Shown: positions 33,015-43,568 of the stretch, piece by piece
Layout: the number at the start of each line of letters is the position of its first letter
Position numbering within the stretch: position 1 is the stretch's first letter
NCBI RefSeq assembly: GCF_014805625.2
Contig: NW_023998432.1
Location: 4,520,707 to 4,584,706 of the forward strand
DNA from: Glossina fuscipes
Taxonomy: Eukaryota; Arthropoda; Insecta; Diptera; Glossinidae
Length of the DNA stretch: 64,000 bases
Direction of reading: 5' to 3'
The notes under the pieces: model-generated
Seen by the model: the letters and a program-made list of their open reading frames with translations, nothing else
The model's database searches: none
What the model was told of the DNA's origin: nothing
Position numbers and translations under genes: made by a program

Positions 33015-36000
33015 GTAAGTCTTTTTTTGTGTTGCGGTGTTGACATATTTTATATTTTTCGGAAAATAGTCGTTGTGCGGCATTAAATGTTGTAAAATCC
33101 AGTTTGATTGTTCCCATTCAATTAACTTGTTGGTTCGGGTGGAACTTGTAACACCGTAATTTTTACTTCTCATTAGCTCCCTGTTTCTCTTTACATTTCT
33201 CTTTTTTCACTCTCTACATTTTCTAGTGAAACAACAACAAGAAAAGATTTTTGGTTGGTTTTAATAAGTAGGAAAAATCCAGATTTTTGGCTTGATCTAT
33301 TAGAACCAAAAATAAAAGCTTTGTTGCAAAAAATCCCTAGTACGACGGCAAAGGTAACCGCCACAAATTTATCTGTCATCATAGCATGAAAATCTTTGAT
33401 AATGTCGAGTAAGAAATTGGCTATCAATGACCACCATGATTTTGCGGTACTTTTACGAAATAGGAGCGCAGGTGAAAAAATAATTGATGGTGCAGTTGTT
33501 AATATTACCTTGTTACCTTATTTTAAAAGTAATACCAATAGTCAGGATTTAAGTGCAGGACCAGTTAATATATTTAAAAAAAGTGATAATTGTGGGCAAA
33601 AATATATTGCAAATAATAATCGGTTGCAAGAGCGATGGACAGAAGATATTATCTCTATCAATCAACTAGAACGGTCACGGCAATCAGAAATGCCACCGAT
33701 AGAGACTGGCAAAAGAAATGTGGAAAGTAGCAATGAATCTAGAAATAATGAAACGAGTGAGGTGGGAATGGATTTTGCACAACAACCGACGCAAAGCAAT
33801 GGCAGACTATTCAACAGCGCCTTAGAAAAGCCAATAATTTCAGAGAGGGAATTTTTAAAAATTTTTCGGTATGGTCAGACAAAAACAACAAATACGAGAA
33901 AAAGAGCAACGAAAAAGTGTCCTAAGCAGCAATTCTTCTGCAAATATCCCGAATGCTGTTGTCGCACAGCAAGATCTACGACAACAACAACAAGTACGAA
34001 AGCGCCCAAGTAATACTAATTCTTTGAACGCAGAACAGTTAAGTGGTCAGACATCCCAGACCTTTTCAGATCAAGTAACGCAGCGACAACGACTACAAAA
34101 TTAATCTGCTAACAAAAACCATCAAAGTTTGCAAAGCAATACTGACCTAAAAATTGTTAAAATGTATGCTAGACACTATCAGCAGCAACAATCACAAGTT
34201 GGACAATTGCAGCAAGCATTTGACAATAAATTGCAAAATAAACAGCAACTAAATATTTTAATTTAAATCGGTTTGCTACCCACCAAGGCTCCCAAAATAC
34301 TGGCATTTTATTCAGTAATCCAATGTTTCGTTCGTTACAACGTTTGAATGTGAAACTGTCTGGTTTGCAGTGATCATCGCAGATCAAAATGATTTCACAA
34401 AATAACGAAATTTTGCTAGCAAACCAGAATTTGAATTTGACTCCGTCTTCGATACAACGACTTTCACAAAATAATAGTTTGTTACCAAGCAGCCAAATGC
34501 TTCCAGACGCACAGAACTCATTCCCTACGGAGCTTTTTTCACAAATGAACGGCTTTTTGTCATATAGCCCAGTGCTGTCGGCAACACATGATTTCAAGTT
34601 CAATCTGCCTGCTACGCAACAATCTGCACTAAATAAACATATTTCAGAAAATAACCAAACACTGTCAGCAACACATAACTTCCAGTTGATACCGGCTGCT
34701 GCGCAACTACTTCCACATAATAATAGCTTTTCGCCAAATATTCAAGTGCCACTAGCAATACAAAGCCCTCATTTGAACCCAACCGTGCAGGAACAACTTG
34801 CACAAAATAATGACCTTTTGGCAAATATTGATGTGCAGCGAACAATACCAAACATGAACTTCAATTCCTCTGCAAACCAACAATTTGATTTAAATAAAAT
34901 CACTTTAGAAAGTAATCAGAAAGTTCAACAAAATGTGCGAACGCGATTCCCATGTGATGCGGTTGTGGTTTAAATGTTCGCAAATCAGCAACAGCACATC
35001 ATTCAGCACAATTTCAGCACATCAATGCTAACAGTAGTGAAATAAGAGCATATCCTCCACAACATACTATCCTTCTATGGGTAGAAGACAATAAAGTAAA
35101 ATTCAACAGTAATAGTTCATCAAATTTATTAATTTGTTCAAATTATCCGCAACGTATACATTATCACACTGCCTGCATGCTTAAACAAAAAGTAGAATTC
35201 AAGAACTCAACACAAATTCCACAATTTATTCGTCAAATGCTGGGTAATAATTTGGAAAAGGAGTTATCAGCTACGGGAGTTATCACCCCGAATAATCAAT
35301 CATTGGTGGATAACTTTGAAAATAATATTACCGCAAATGGGGAATACGTAAGTAAGCAGTGCGGGAGGTAAGCCAGCGGGATCTGAATTTCAACAATTCT
35401 TTTCTCCAAGGGATCATCCGAAGAACAGAAAAGTGGAAACAAACTAACGAACTGAAGCAATATTAAGGTGGTTATCATTTGCAAGGTTATGGTATCTAAA
35501 CACATTTTATTGAATTAACATAGTTTTTATCATTTATTTTTTTAATGGTTATGCGAATTTTCTTGAAACTTAATGCTAAAGATTATACATTAAATTAAAG
35601 TATATTTTGTTCTGTTTTTTTCAGTATAAGACGGACTAACATTTCAGAGAGTGGCAACAGCGAAAGAGCGGCGGTAAGAGGTAAGTGTCAAAGATTACAA
35701 CTAGCAGCGGACGCATATTCGACAAATTTATTTTTAAGGTTTCCGTGATTATACTGGTATTTTCTTTCATTTCTGTAAATGTATTCCATGAGCATTATTG
35801 ATATTGTTCATTTATTTATGAAATTCAGCTGAAATAAGCTAACAGCCGACTTCAAATAATTCTTAGAAATAAATGTAATGCTGAGCATTAATAATTATTA
35901 CAAAGTATTTAAGGAAAAACAAAGAAAATATTAAAACATAAAAGGAACAAAATTCATATATAAATAAACAGGAGAAAAAAAAGCAAAAAAAATTATGTAC

Positions 36001-39000
36001 ACATGAAGCACAGAGGCACACACAGCAGGTGTAAATGCGAGTCGAAAGTGAACTCCTAAGACTTTGAAAACATACAAAAGCTTGGCAAGCGATACTAGTG
36101 AAAAAATTTGGTTTAGTTTTCGGATCATGCAAGGATATCAAGATTGAAAGCTAATTAGATACAACATATGGAAAGTACGCGTATTTAGGAAAGCTGATTT
36201 GATAGATGTCGGGGATTGGAATATTGAGATTAAATTAAATTAACAAGAGACAGTTAGGTCATAATCAAATTCTAAGAGTGAAAAAAGCAAGAATTGCTTT
36301 TGAACGGATTCTATTGAATGTAAATAGCGCCTATAGTTCGGAGACTACAAAAAGAGTACTCAAGTATTGATCTAACTAAACTCCTCGTCAAACTCTCTAG
36401 ATTATCGTATAATACAACCGAGCACAGATATTTTTTGCAGCGAGCTTAATGTGCAGATTAAAACGTAATACTTGGTCGAATAAAAAATAGCTAACCTTAA
36501 TACATTATAAAACAAGGATATTAGAGTTTGCATATTCTCAGTAGAATGAAAAGATGAAAGATGTAAACGGCACAATATTGGCTTTATGAAATGCTATTGT
36601 ATATCTGAGCAAGGAGTGTTTAACAAGTTAGATATTTTGAACGGGCCAAGCTGCTTTTAATGAAACGATAAACAAATTTTTGAAGGATACGGATCCTCAC
36701 GTAAAAGTAGACAGCGATTTACAACTATACCTACGAAACTGACAAAGCAAAGATGTAGCAGCCTGCCAGTACAATCACGAGTACGATTACATTTAAATAG
36801 ATTATGGTCAAATACATTGAAAACACGTGAGCCTGAGGACATATTCAATGTTTGTGTGTGGAGCAACTGCAGAATTAGTATATCACGGACGATCCCGCGG
36901 AGTATATTTCTTTATTAAGAATCCTAGTGGCCACAAGGTAGTCTTTTCAAGAATCTCAGTGTTTGCCGTCAGAACTAAAATCTTAAAGGAACGGAAGGCT
37001 CGAATTTGTGATGGAGATAATTTAAAAATGCAAACACAATTAAAGTTAATAGATAGAGCTTTTGCAGCAACGTAAAGTTTTATATTATCGCTTGAGGTGT
37101 TCAGTGGCAGTCTTCATACAAGTAGTGCTTTCCCAGGCGGTACTGCCATCAAGGAGACAACTTTCGCATAAGGACCATAAGGAATCGGGGGCAGAGAATT
37201 CTGAAATAGGGAAAAAAAGAGAGAGCGACTTTTGTTTCTTGTGCAACTTGGTGCTCTGTACATACACAGGATGTACTACGGGTAAAGAGAGAGGAGGTGG
37301 TTTTATTATTTTTACTTACATTATTTTGAGATATGGACTGAATCTATCAGGCGGATGCCCTCTGGCCGTATCAGCCTAACTGATACGATGAGAGTAAGTA
37401 CCGTCATTGACGATAAGCAAGAAGGTTGACCAACATGGGCGGCCATAAGCAAAACCAGAGGAAAAGGATCAGAAGATAAGCTACTTGTTGGTCTTCTACA
37501 GGTTTGAGGAGAAGCTGGGCGCTAAGTATCGACACTCATCGAACATCGATTTAATTTTTTCATATTTTCCAGGCAATGCCGTAAGTTCCCCACTAACTTG
37601 CGAAAAAGCTTTTCTTGACTGTATGAAAACCTTATAAAAATCTATGTCTTGCTTTTTACAGTCGGGACACGACCAACGCAATCCTTTTGATGGACACAAG
37701 GCTGTGTCCGCAGGTCTGCCAGTAACACCCGCACATCTCACGTGATAGTGTCGTTCGTAAAGCCATTAACTGACGCAACAACTTTGGCATGGCAAGGTAT
37801 AAACAAACATTTGACTTTAGAAGAAGGCGAATAAAACAGAATTCATGAAGAGAGAAAAAGCAAACATAAAATTATCCAAGTATCCACATTGTTTACTTAA
37901 GATATCACACAAAATGAGCACTATTAAAACACTGTAAGCAAGGAGAAGACTGTAATCAAGGTAAACAACGAAGATGTTTACAAAGTAGGAACAATCCAAG
38001 CCAAGCAGAAAAGAAGAAATTAGCAAATAATGACAAAGCAAAGCAAAGAACAAATGGTTTTTCAGCCTGCGATACCTATCAAAATTTATTTAAAAACAGA
38101 CTTTGAACACCAGCCAGAAACTCTTCTAAAGGTATGGCCACGAGTGGAACCCAAAACAAGCCAAAGAATGGCCAAAAAAAAAAAAAAAAAAAATACAAAG
38201 AATTTTCCTGACTAGAGCACAACTGTTGACCGCAAAAAGACAAAACGATTAGAACACTTAAAAACAATTTGATGAATATAAATGGCAAACATAATGCGAT
38301 TATTATTGCTTTTGCTTAAAACTGTAAGTAGAAAAGAATTCACAAAATTTCTCAATCCAGGCGAAGGATACGACTCCAGCGCGCAATTTAAATATACATA
38401 TATATGTATAGTTTATGTGACCTTTATTTCGCGAAATTTATCGAGAGATTTATTAGAAATTATGAATTATGCTTGCTTATTTTTGTTATTAAAAATTATT
38501 ATACAAATAAAATTGAGCGACAAATTTTATTAATTCAGCAATTTAATTTTATTTCTGCAACGAATTTTGTTATTTTGTATATTTGCTGATAATACCATAT
38601 ATCATTTATCATTTATGTTAGCATTGGTGTTTGGGACTGTGGTATACGCATACTTCCTTCCTTCTTTCTCTTTTTGCAGAGTACACTCGTGTATATTTTT
38701 AAGTAACTGCATATTATTTGTTCTATTTCTAATGCAGCAAATTACCACCGTTTTAGAAGCTAAAGTAAATTCAATAAGTATTATAATAACTTAATATGAT
38801 GCATCTTGGTAGTATTTGATTTCTTCAACCTTATCAATATTCCTATAGTGGCCTTACGTTGAGTTACTATGTCATTGAAATCGCTAGTTTATATTCCAAA
38901 TTTTAAAAGCTTTATGTTGAATTTACAACAAATCTCTTTTTTTTGCTATTATAAAATTTGTCATTTTGAAATAATGTGTTATCATTAGAGAAAATAATTA

Positions 39001-42000
39001 TATTATTACCTCTTATGCTAATATTATTTTCTGAATTCCACTTAGTTCGGTTTTCTTGTTACGCGCATTCTTAATAACTGGTGTTTCATCATCTACTTTT
39101 TGTCAGGCGCAATTCCTTAATCTTTCTACTTGGATAAGAAATATACACTTTATTTTTAATGTATGCAATCAGTTCGTTAAGTGGGTCTCACTAATACTGA
39201 GTTTTTTCGTTCGGCAAAACACTTGTTAAGCCTAGTCCATTGTCCAAACATAAAAATTTATTTTACTACTTTATATTGCTAGGGAATACATATTAAAATA
39301 TAAAAAAAAGCAAAAGAACACATTATCCCAGTAGAGAAGAAAATAAAATAACATCAAAAACTTCCAAAACATAGAGCCATTAATATTGGGTTTTTCTCAC
39401 ATAAGGAAGAATACGGAGATAAAAAACCGCATAATATTAAAGATTAATGTTCAGTGGGGTATCCATTTTGCTTAATAACGTCATTTAAACGTTATGACTT
39501 TTTTTTTATAAGTTTTCTTGTGTGGGAAACAGGGATGTTATCCCATTCCGCTTATAGTGTGTTTTTCAAGCCTTGGACGAAAGGTATTGAGTGTTTGCGC
39601 ACACGGCGGTCTAATTCATCCCAAATAATTTTGATAGTGAGGGTGAAGCACTTTGTGGCAGTTATATAAGAAACACTCTTAAATTAGGCGGGGCTTGTGC
39701 TTGGTCGTTATCTTGGTAGAATTTAAAGATATGGAAAAACTACTAACTCTAGATGAGTGTTGCTCCGATATTATCGGAAGTTATGAGTTAACAAGTAAAA
39801 AAGTTAATTAAGGCGGGGATTGAATCTCGCATACCTACCACTACATATTTCGCATTCTACTCTCCAAATTATTTTATTTGATATCCATATCGCTAGTATT
39901 ATTAAGAAAGTGTATGGTGTCTACCATACTCATTTTAAAATTAACCAATTTTTAGGCAGACAATATATCTTCCTTATTTCTTCAACGGATACATTATAGG
40001 AAAAAACAAAATGACTATACTTCCGTCTTACAGTGGTGGGTATAAAACGTAAGTTCTATTGGAAATTAAATGGATTGGATATTTTCAATTCCGATGGCTT
40101 TAGAGATGGAAATGGTTCGAGAAATTACGACGGAAATGATAGCGATAAAGAGGTTGATTAAAATTTATAGAAACTGAGGAAGGATTCTGTTTCTATTCAG
40201 ACATTAATCTCGAAGGAGAATGAAACTGCATTGGGAGACATTAGGCAATAAATGTTTTGATAAACAATCAACTCACACAATATTTAAAAAAAACAGCAAA
40301 TCCAACCGCTTAATCGAAGCGAAGCGTTATGCCCGAGGAAGTAAGCATTGCTTTTTGGATATTAATCGCTGACATAATGGGGACCCACGTCAAAATTCGC
40401 GCCGAACAGAAGGAGGAAGATCAGATTGGTGAATTATATGTTTTTATGGACGTATTCAATGGTAGAACCAAGAACAACAAAAATATATAATCAAAAGGAA
40501 CGAAAGATGACGGTATCAAAAAGCATTCAATAAATATAAAACAAAGTATAGTGTAGTAGTACAGTAAGTGGTATAAGTGAAGTCAACTATTTAACCGTCA
40601 ACTGTGGATGTGCCGGCAAAAAGAACACTTTTCCGAAATATCTTCACAGGATTAAAAGTTATAAGCGAAAATATGAAAAAATTATGATTTTTTTCGAGGT
40701 TATTTTATTTTCCCATTTATGGTGACCGTGTGTTTACGCATATCGCAAGCATTTATTTAATATTACATTCCTAATTGACCAAGGAATTTTGTGCAAATTT
40801 CATCTTCTGACTTTTATTTTTGCGATTGTGACATAATGACAAAAATACGGGGTCAGAACGACCCCTTTTTGTAGAAATAGGTATATATAAAAGGTCGGTA
40901 ATTTAATCTTAAATAGTCTACAATCCCTACAGTTATATATCCGAACCATTTTCAATAGCGTTTGTTCTTGGGCCTAAACACGTAATTTCGTCAAAATGTC
41001 CCAAAAATTGTGACTTGTAAGTTGCACCAGGAAAACAAGTGAGACGGATAGACAGACAAAACTAAATCGATTTAGAAAGTGTTTTTGAATCAATCGGTGT
41101 AATAAAGTTTCAGTCTTTTCCAAGCTCTTCTAAGTATTGCACCCATCCACACAAACATAATACACACATGTACCACAAACTGTATAGGGTATAAAAATTA
41201 TATAAATACACTGTGGCTTTCGATGTTGATTTCAAATTAAACGCAAAAGCGCTTACTTGATCCATAGGTATTTTCAGTTAATTTAATTATGCAGATAAGT
41301 CCTTTCGTCTGTTAAAATTCTCGCCCATGGACAATTTTAAGATCGTAAATGTTAAGATAAAAATGTAGATTTTAATACGCATGTTCGCCAATAGATTCTC
41401 CAAGCAGATTTTCGAAACGTATATGGTCAGGTTACAAATACTCCGACAATACCTTAAAACTTGGAACAAATTCAAAAATAGATAAAACCACATATTTGAT
41501 AACAATTACAAGACATTACATTCTGTAATAAAACGTCCATGATTATAGTTAACTTTGATATGCTTTCTGGAAAATACGAGTATGTCATCTTTACCCTCAT
41601 TAAGAATCTTACTTTTTATGGATATGAGTACGCTACTCTTTTCAAATTTGTCTTTTAAATTTTTTTTTTTTTTTTTATATTTCAGCCTGTAAGAAACTGG
41701 AAACTCGTGAACAACCTGCTCACTTGACTCCTCACATATTGGAAGGTGTGCCAGCTGCATTAGGCGAATTTCCACATATGGCCGGGATAGGTTATAGTCG
41801 CAGCATCGGCGACGATAGCCCCCCTTACATTGTACGTTGCGGTGGTGCTCTCATCAGTGCACGATTTGTACTTACAGCTGCTCATTGCGTTGCGTCAAGG
41901 GATAACGTTCCGAAAGCTGTTGTTTTGGGTGTGGTAAATTTTAATGACCCTGAAGAAATGAGTGCAGCGCTGCAAATTAAAATAAAGGTAGTTTAAGGCA

Positions 42001-42700
42001 TAATTCGAAATTCTACGACTGAGGATTTTTTGTTTCACTTTTTTTAGGAAACTCATATACATGACAATTATACATCAAGTACCACCTACAATGATATTGC
42101 GTTGCTTGAGCTCGAACAGGACGCAGAATATTCAGCATTCGTTTATCCTTCTTGTTTACATATCGACGAAAATGATCCTTCAGAAAGTGAAACTCTTCTC
42201 GTGACCGGTTGGGGCACCGTTAATACTGCGAGTAAATTACATTTTTTGCGCCTTATTATTTTACTTGTTCAGATATCCTTTTTTATCACTTGTCTTAGCT
42301 CGTGCCTCCTCTGACATCTTACTGAAGGTTAGTTTGGATATAAAACCTTTAGCGAGCTGCAACGAAATTTTTGCGAAGTATGGTTCAGATCGTCGTCTGA
42401 CCCAAGGTGTTGTCAAAACATTACTATGCGCAGGAGATAAGGAAGCCAAAAAAGATGCATGCTCCGGGGATTCCGGTGGCCCTTTGAATTTAGTGATAGA
42501 TGGTAAGATCACATCTTTTCTTTTGTAGTGTTTTCTAACTCTTTTTGATATTCTGCATAGAATCTTATCGTCAGTATCGCATCGTCGGCATAGTATCGTC
42601 CGGTTTCGGTTGTGGTACTTCAATACCAGGTTTATATACTAGAGTAGCGTTATTTCTTGATTATATTGAAAAAATTGTATGGCCAGATGGTGTGGTTTAA
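32643..42700 (+). CDS. psh: CLIP-domain serine protease, persephone/Hayan type
   Basis: The gene encodes a secreted clip-domain protease; in flies the persephone/Hayan pair relay microbial danger signals to the Toll ligand pathway and to melanization. Exons inferred from GT-AG sites and phase are 32643-32733, 32807-33014, 35625-35680, 41686-41987, 42048-42231, 42299-42502 and 42561-42700: 1185 nt, 394 residues, no internal stop. Residues 1-28 form a signal peptide. CLIP cysteines are 35, 44, 50, 70, 80 and 81. The activation site is PH|ILEG (His135-Ile136), the His-Ile cleavage known for persephone, with ILEG in place of the usual IVGG. The catalytic triad is H185 (TAAHC), D235 (YNDIALLEL) and S339 (CSGDSGGP); D333 at the base of S1 predicts trypsin-like specificity. 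The C-terminus [19 protein letters not shown] and IVWPDG are very persephone-like. Whether it is one-to-one with psh or co-orthologous with Hayan cannot be decided here. Confidence 0.9.
33227..35367 (+). pseudogene. Decayed Q/N-rich cassette exon of the protease
   Basis: A strong polypyrimidine tract and TTTTCTAG acceptor precede 33227 and an AG|GTAAGC donor follows 35367. The entry phase (one base, T) and exit phase (two bases, AG) make it skippable without changing frame. Reading from the CLIP exon gives ACT-Glu-Thr-Thr-Thr-Arg-Lys and then coding-like sequence, but with a TGA at 33387, a frame switch near 33865, a TAA at 34102-34104, a switch back near 34258, a TGA at 34371-34373 and another switch at about 34900-34960 before an open stretch (34958-35367) reaches the donor. 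The exon length, 2141 nt, is not a multiple of three. The composition is Gln/Asn/Ser-rich with imperfect ~29-residue repeats. In flies Hayan has a long isoform with an extended low-complexity linker at the equivalent position. Confidence 0.7.
34380..34930 (+). repeat. Imperfect ~29-codon Q/N-rich tandem repeats
   Basis: Within the cassette exon successive units share a core like [36 protein letters not shown] and [14 protein letters not shown], giving at least six degenerate repeats of about 85-90 bp. Such repeats are prone to replication slippage and could explain the frame switches around them. Confidence 0.7.
35625..35680 (+). CDS. psh: Small linker exon of the protease
   Basis: It is bounded by TTTTTTTCAG and GTAAGT. 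The 56 nt read T-ATA-AGA ... AGA-G, an 18-codon Ser/Arg/Glu-rich linker ([14 protein letters not shown]) that leads by a split Ala codon into the CKKLE of the next exon. Only this phase is open; the other two contain stops early on or break the join. Confidence 0.8.
36657..36866 (-). pseudogene. LINE endonuclease fragment
   Basis: [20 protein letters not shown] with [15 protein letters not shown] matches LFDHNLVQYNRNPDCNGRLL and LLEDPYHPSICISFHH of the LINE ORF2 at 17828-20728. This is the C-terminal half of the endonuclease domain of a related, decayed copy. Confidence 0.85.
37496..37790 (-). pseudogene. LINE ORF1 PHD-like finger fragment
   Basis: [20 protein letters not shown] then [16 protein letters not shown] matches KCAGILGRAADAVADPSKGL and RWSCPDCRQRDIDFYK of the large LINE ORF1. 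It lies upstream of the endonuclease scrap on the same strand, so both derive from one insertion with about 0.6 kb deleted between them. Confidence 0.88.
39440..39790 (-). pseudogene. Tc1-like transposase C-terminal fragment
   Basis: On the minus strand, FYQDND (second catalytic Asp block), a degraded PQS/LNP region, [12 protein letters not shown] and AEWDNIP are readable, the order seen at the C-terminus of Tc1 family DD34E transposases. The frame is broken near 39620 and again by a stop before AEWDNIP. Inverted repeats are not found. The 71-codon plus-strand frame over it is its antisense shadow. Confidence 0.75.
40930..41205 (+). repeat. Interspersed repeat, 3' part (family D)
   Basis: It shares blocks with 51825-52140: CCGAACCATTTTCAATAGCG corresponds to CCGAACCGTTTTCAACAGCG, a GAGACGGATAGACAGAC stretch, and the terminal GTACCACAAACTGTATAGGG matching GTACCACAAGTGGGGTAGGG. 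Non-coding. Confidence 0.75.
41686..42700 (+). CDS. psh: Catalytic-domain exons of the protease (4-7)
   Basis: Four exons separated by 58-67 bp introns encode the complete trypsin-like domain. Splice phases are 0 (41987/42048), 1 (42231/42299) and 1 (42502/42561) and each join restores family residues, for example Asn-Thr-Ala-Thr-Arg-Ala-Ser-Ser at 42231/42299 and Asp-Gly/Glu-Ser-Tyr at 42502/42561. The TAA stop is at 42698-42700. A His, Asp and Ser triad and the CG..C Cys pattern are intact, so the domain shows no sign of decay, in contrast with the cassette exon. Confidence 0.92.
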
Positions 42701-42745
42701 AGATTCGCATGACGCATAAAACAAGATTGAAAATATATGCTTAAT

Positions 42746-42751
42746 AATAAA
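42746..42751 (+). terminator. Candidate poly(A) signal of the protease
   Basis: AATAAA lies 46 nt after the stop codon and only about 25 bp before the (ATT)n tail of the I element. A second AATAAA follows near 42775. This would be an unusually short 3' UTR, consistent with the element having inserted close to the cleavage region. Confidence 0.5.
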
Positions 42752-43059
42752 AATATATATTTTTTTTGCGATAATAAAAATATTATTATTATTATAATTA
42801 TAATTTTAGACTAATGAAATATATTCTTAGACTAAAAAGAAAAGACATTGAGCACTAGCAACACAGGCTATTGGCTCTAATTTGTAGAAATGTACATTAG
42901 ACATTGAGCCTAGTAGTTTTAATAAAGTAATATATTGTATTGATATTGTGTTCTGTAGCTGATTTAGGGTTTATCGTTCTAAATGCAATACTTTTAGCCA
43001 AGGTAAAATTAAGACAGTCACAGAGAATGTGTTTTATAGTGAGCGGCCAACGCGATTTC

Positions 43060-43563
43060 TCAAAAATATTTGGATTTTGATTTTCTCAACATGTGTTGGG
43101 TATAAAGGCGGAGTTCTTTGAGGGTTAATAAAAGAGTAGTGCTGGTGATGGTATTGTAGATTTTCTTCTGTAATTTTCTCTTTAACTTTTCTTGCGATGC
43201 ACCTTTGAAGTTCCAAGAATATTTTGAGCCGTCTGTGTAAAAAACATTCCAACCAGTACTCTCCAATACTTGGGTTTTTTCAGCTATTAGATTCCTGAAG
43301 ACGTAATTTGGAGTATTTTCTTTCTTGTGCATAGACAGCGAGATGTCAAAAGAGCAGTCTTTCAAAATCCATGGAGGTTTAACACCAAAATAGCGAAAAA
43401 TTTTTAAGGGAATGTCCAATTCTTTCGCGAGGTACAAACCATAGTCAATTGCAGATGGTGACTTTTGAATTTTCTTCGCAATAATAATCCTTTTCACGTC
43501 ATCACCGAGAATAGATTTGTTTGAATTAAAAAAGCTTGAGGACTTTTTTAGCTTTGAACTCAT
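43060..43563 (-). pseudogene. I-element ORF2 RNase H domain, partial
   Basis: GWNVFYTDGSK is the first catalytic Asp motif of the RNase H domain carried by I-clade ORF2 proteins. The frame loses similarity soon after, so the remaining catalytic residues are not visible in it. Confidence 0.75.
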
Positions 43564-43568
43564 AAAGT

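Larger units (their letters stand above)
35681..41685 (+). other. 6.0-kb intron with transposon debris
   Basis: GTAAGT to TTTCAG intron linking the linker exon to the catalytic domain. It contains minus-strand LINE scraps (36657-37790), a minus-strand Tc1 fragment (39440-39790), and a plus-strand repeat end (40930-41205). The remainder is AT-rich with no recognised gene; open frames such as 37817-38053 and 38282-38794 are hydrophobic AT-codon frames typical of chance. Confidence 0.8.

Noticed and set aside
33396..34013. 205-codon frame as a separate gene
   Set aside because: It is one segment of the decayed cassette exon of the CLIP protease, in phase with exon 2; its last part after the frame switch is out of frame.
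39454..39669. 71-codon plus-strand frame as a gene
   Set aside because: It is the antisense reading of a Tc1-like transposase fragment.
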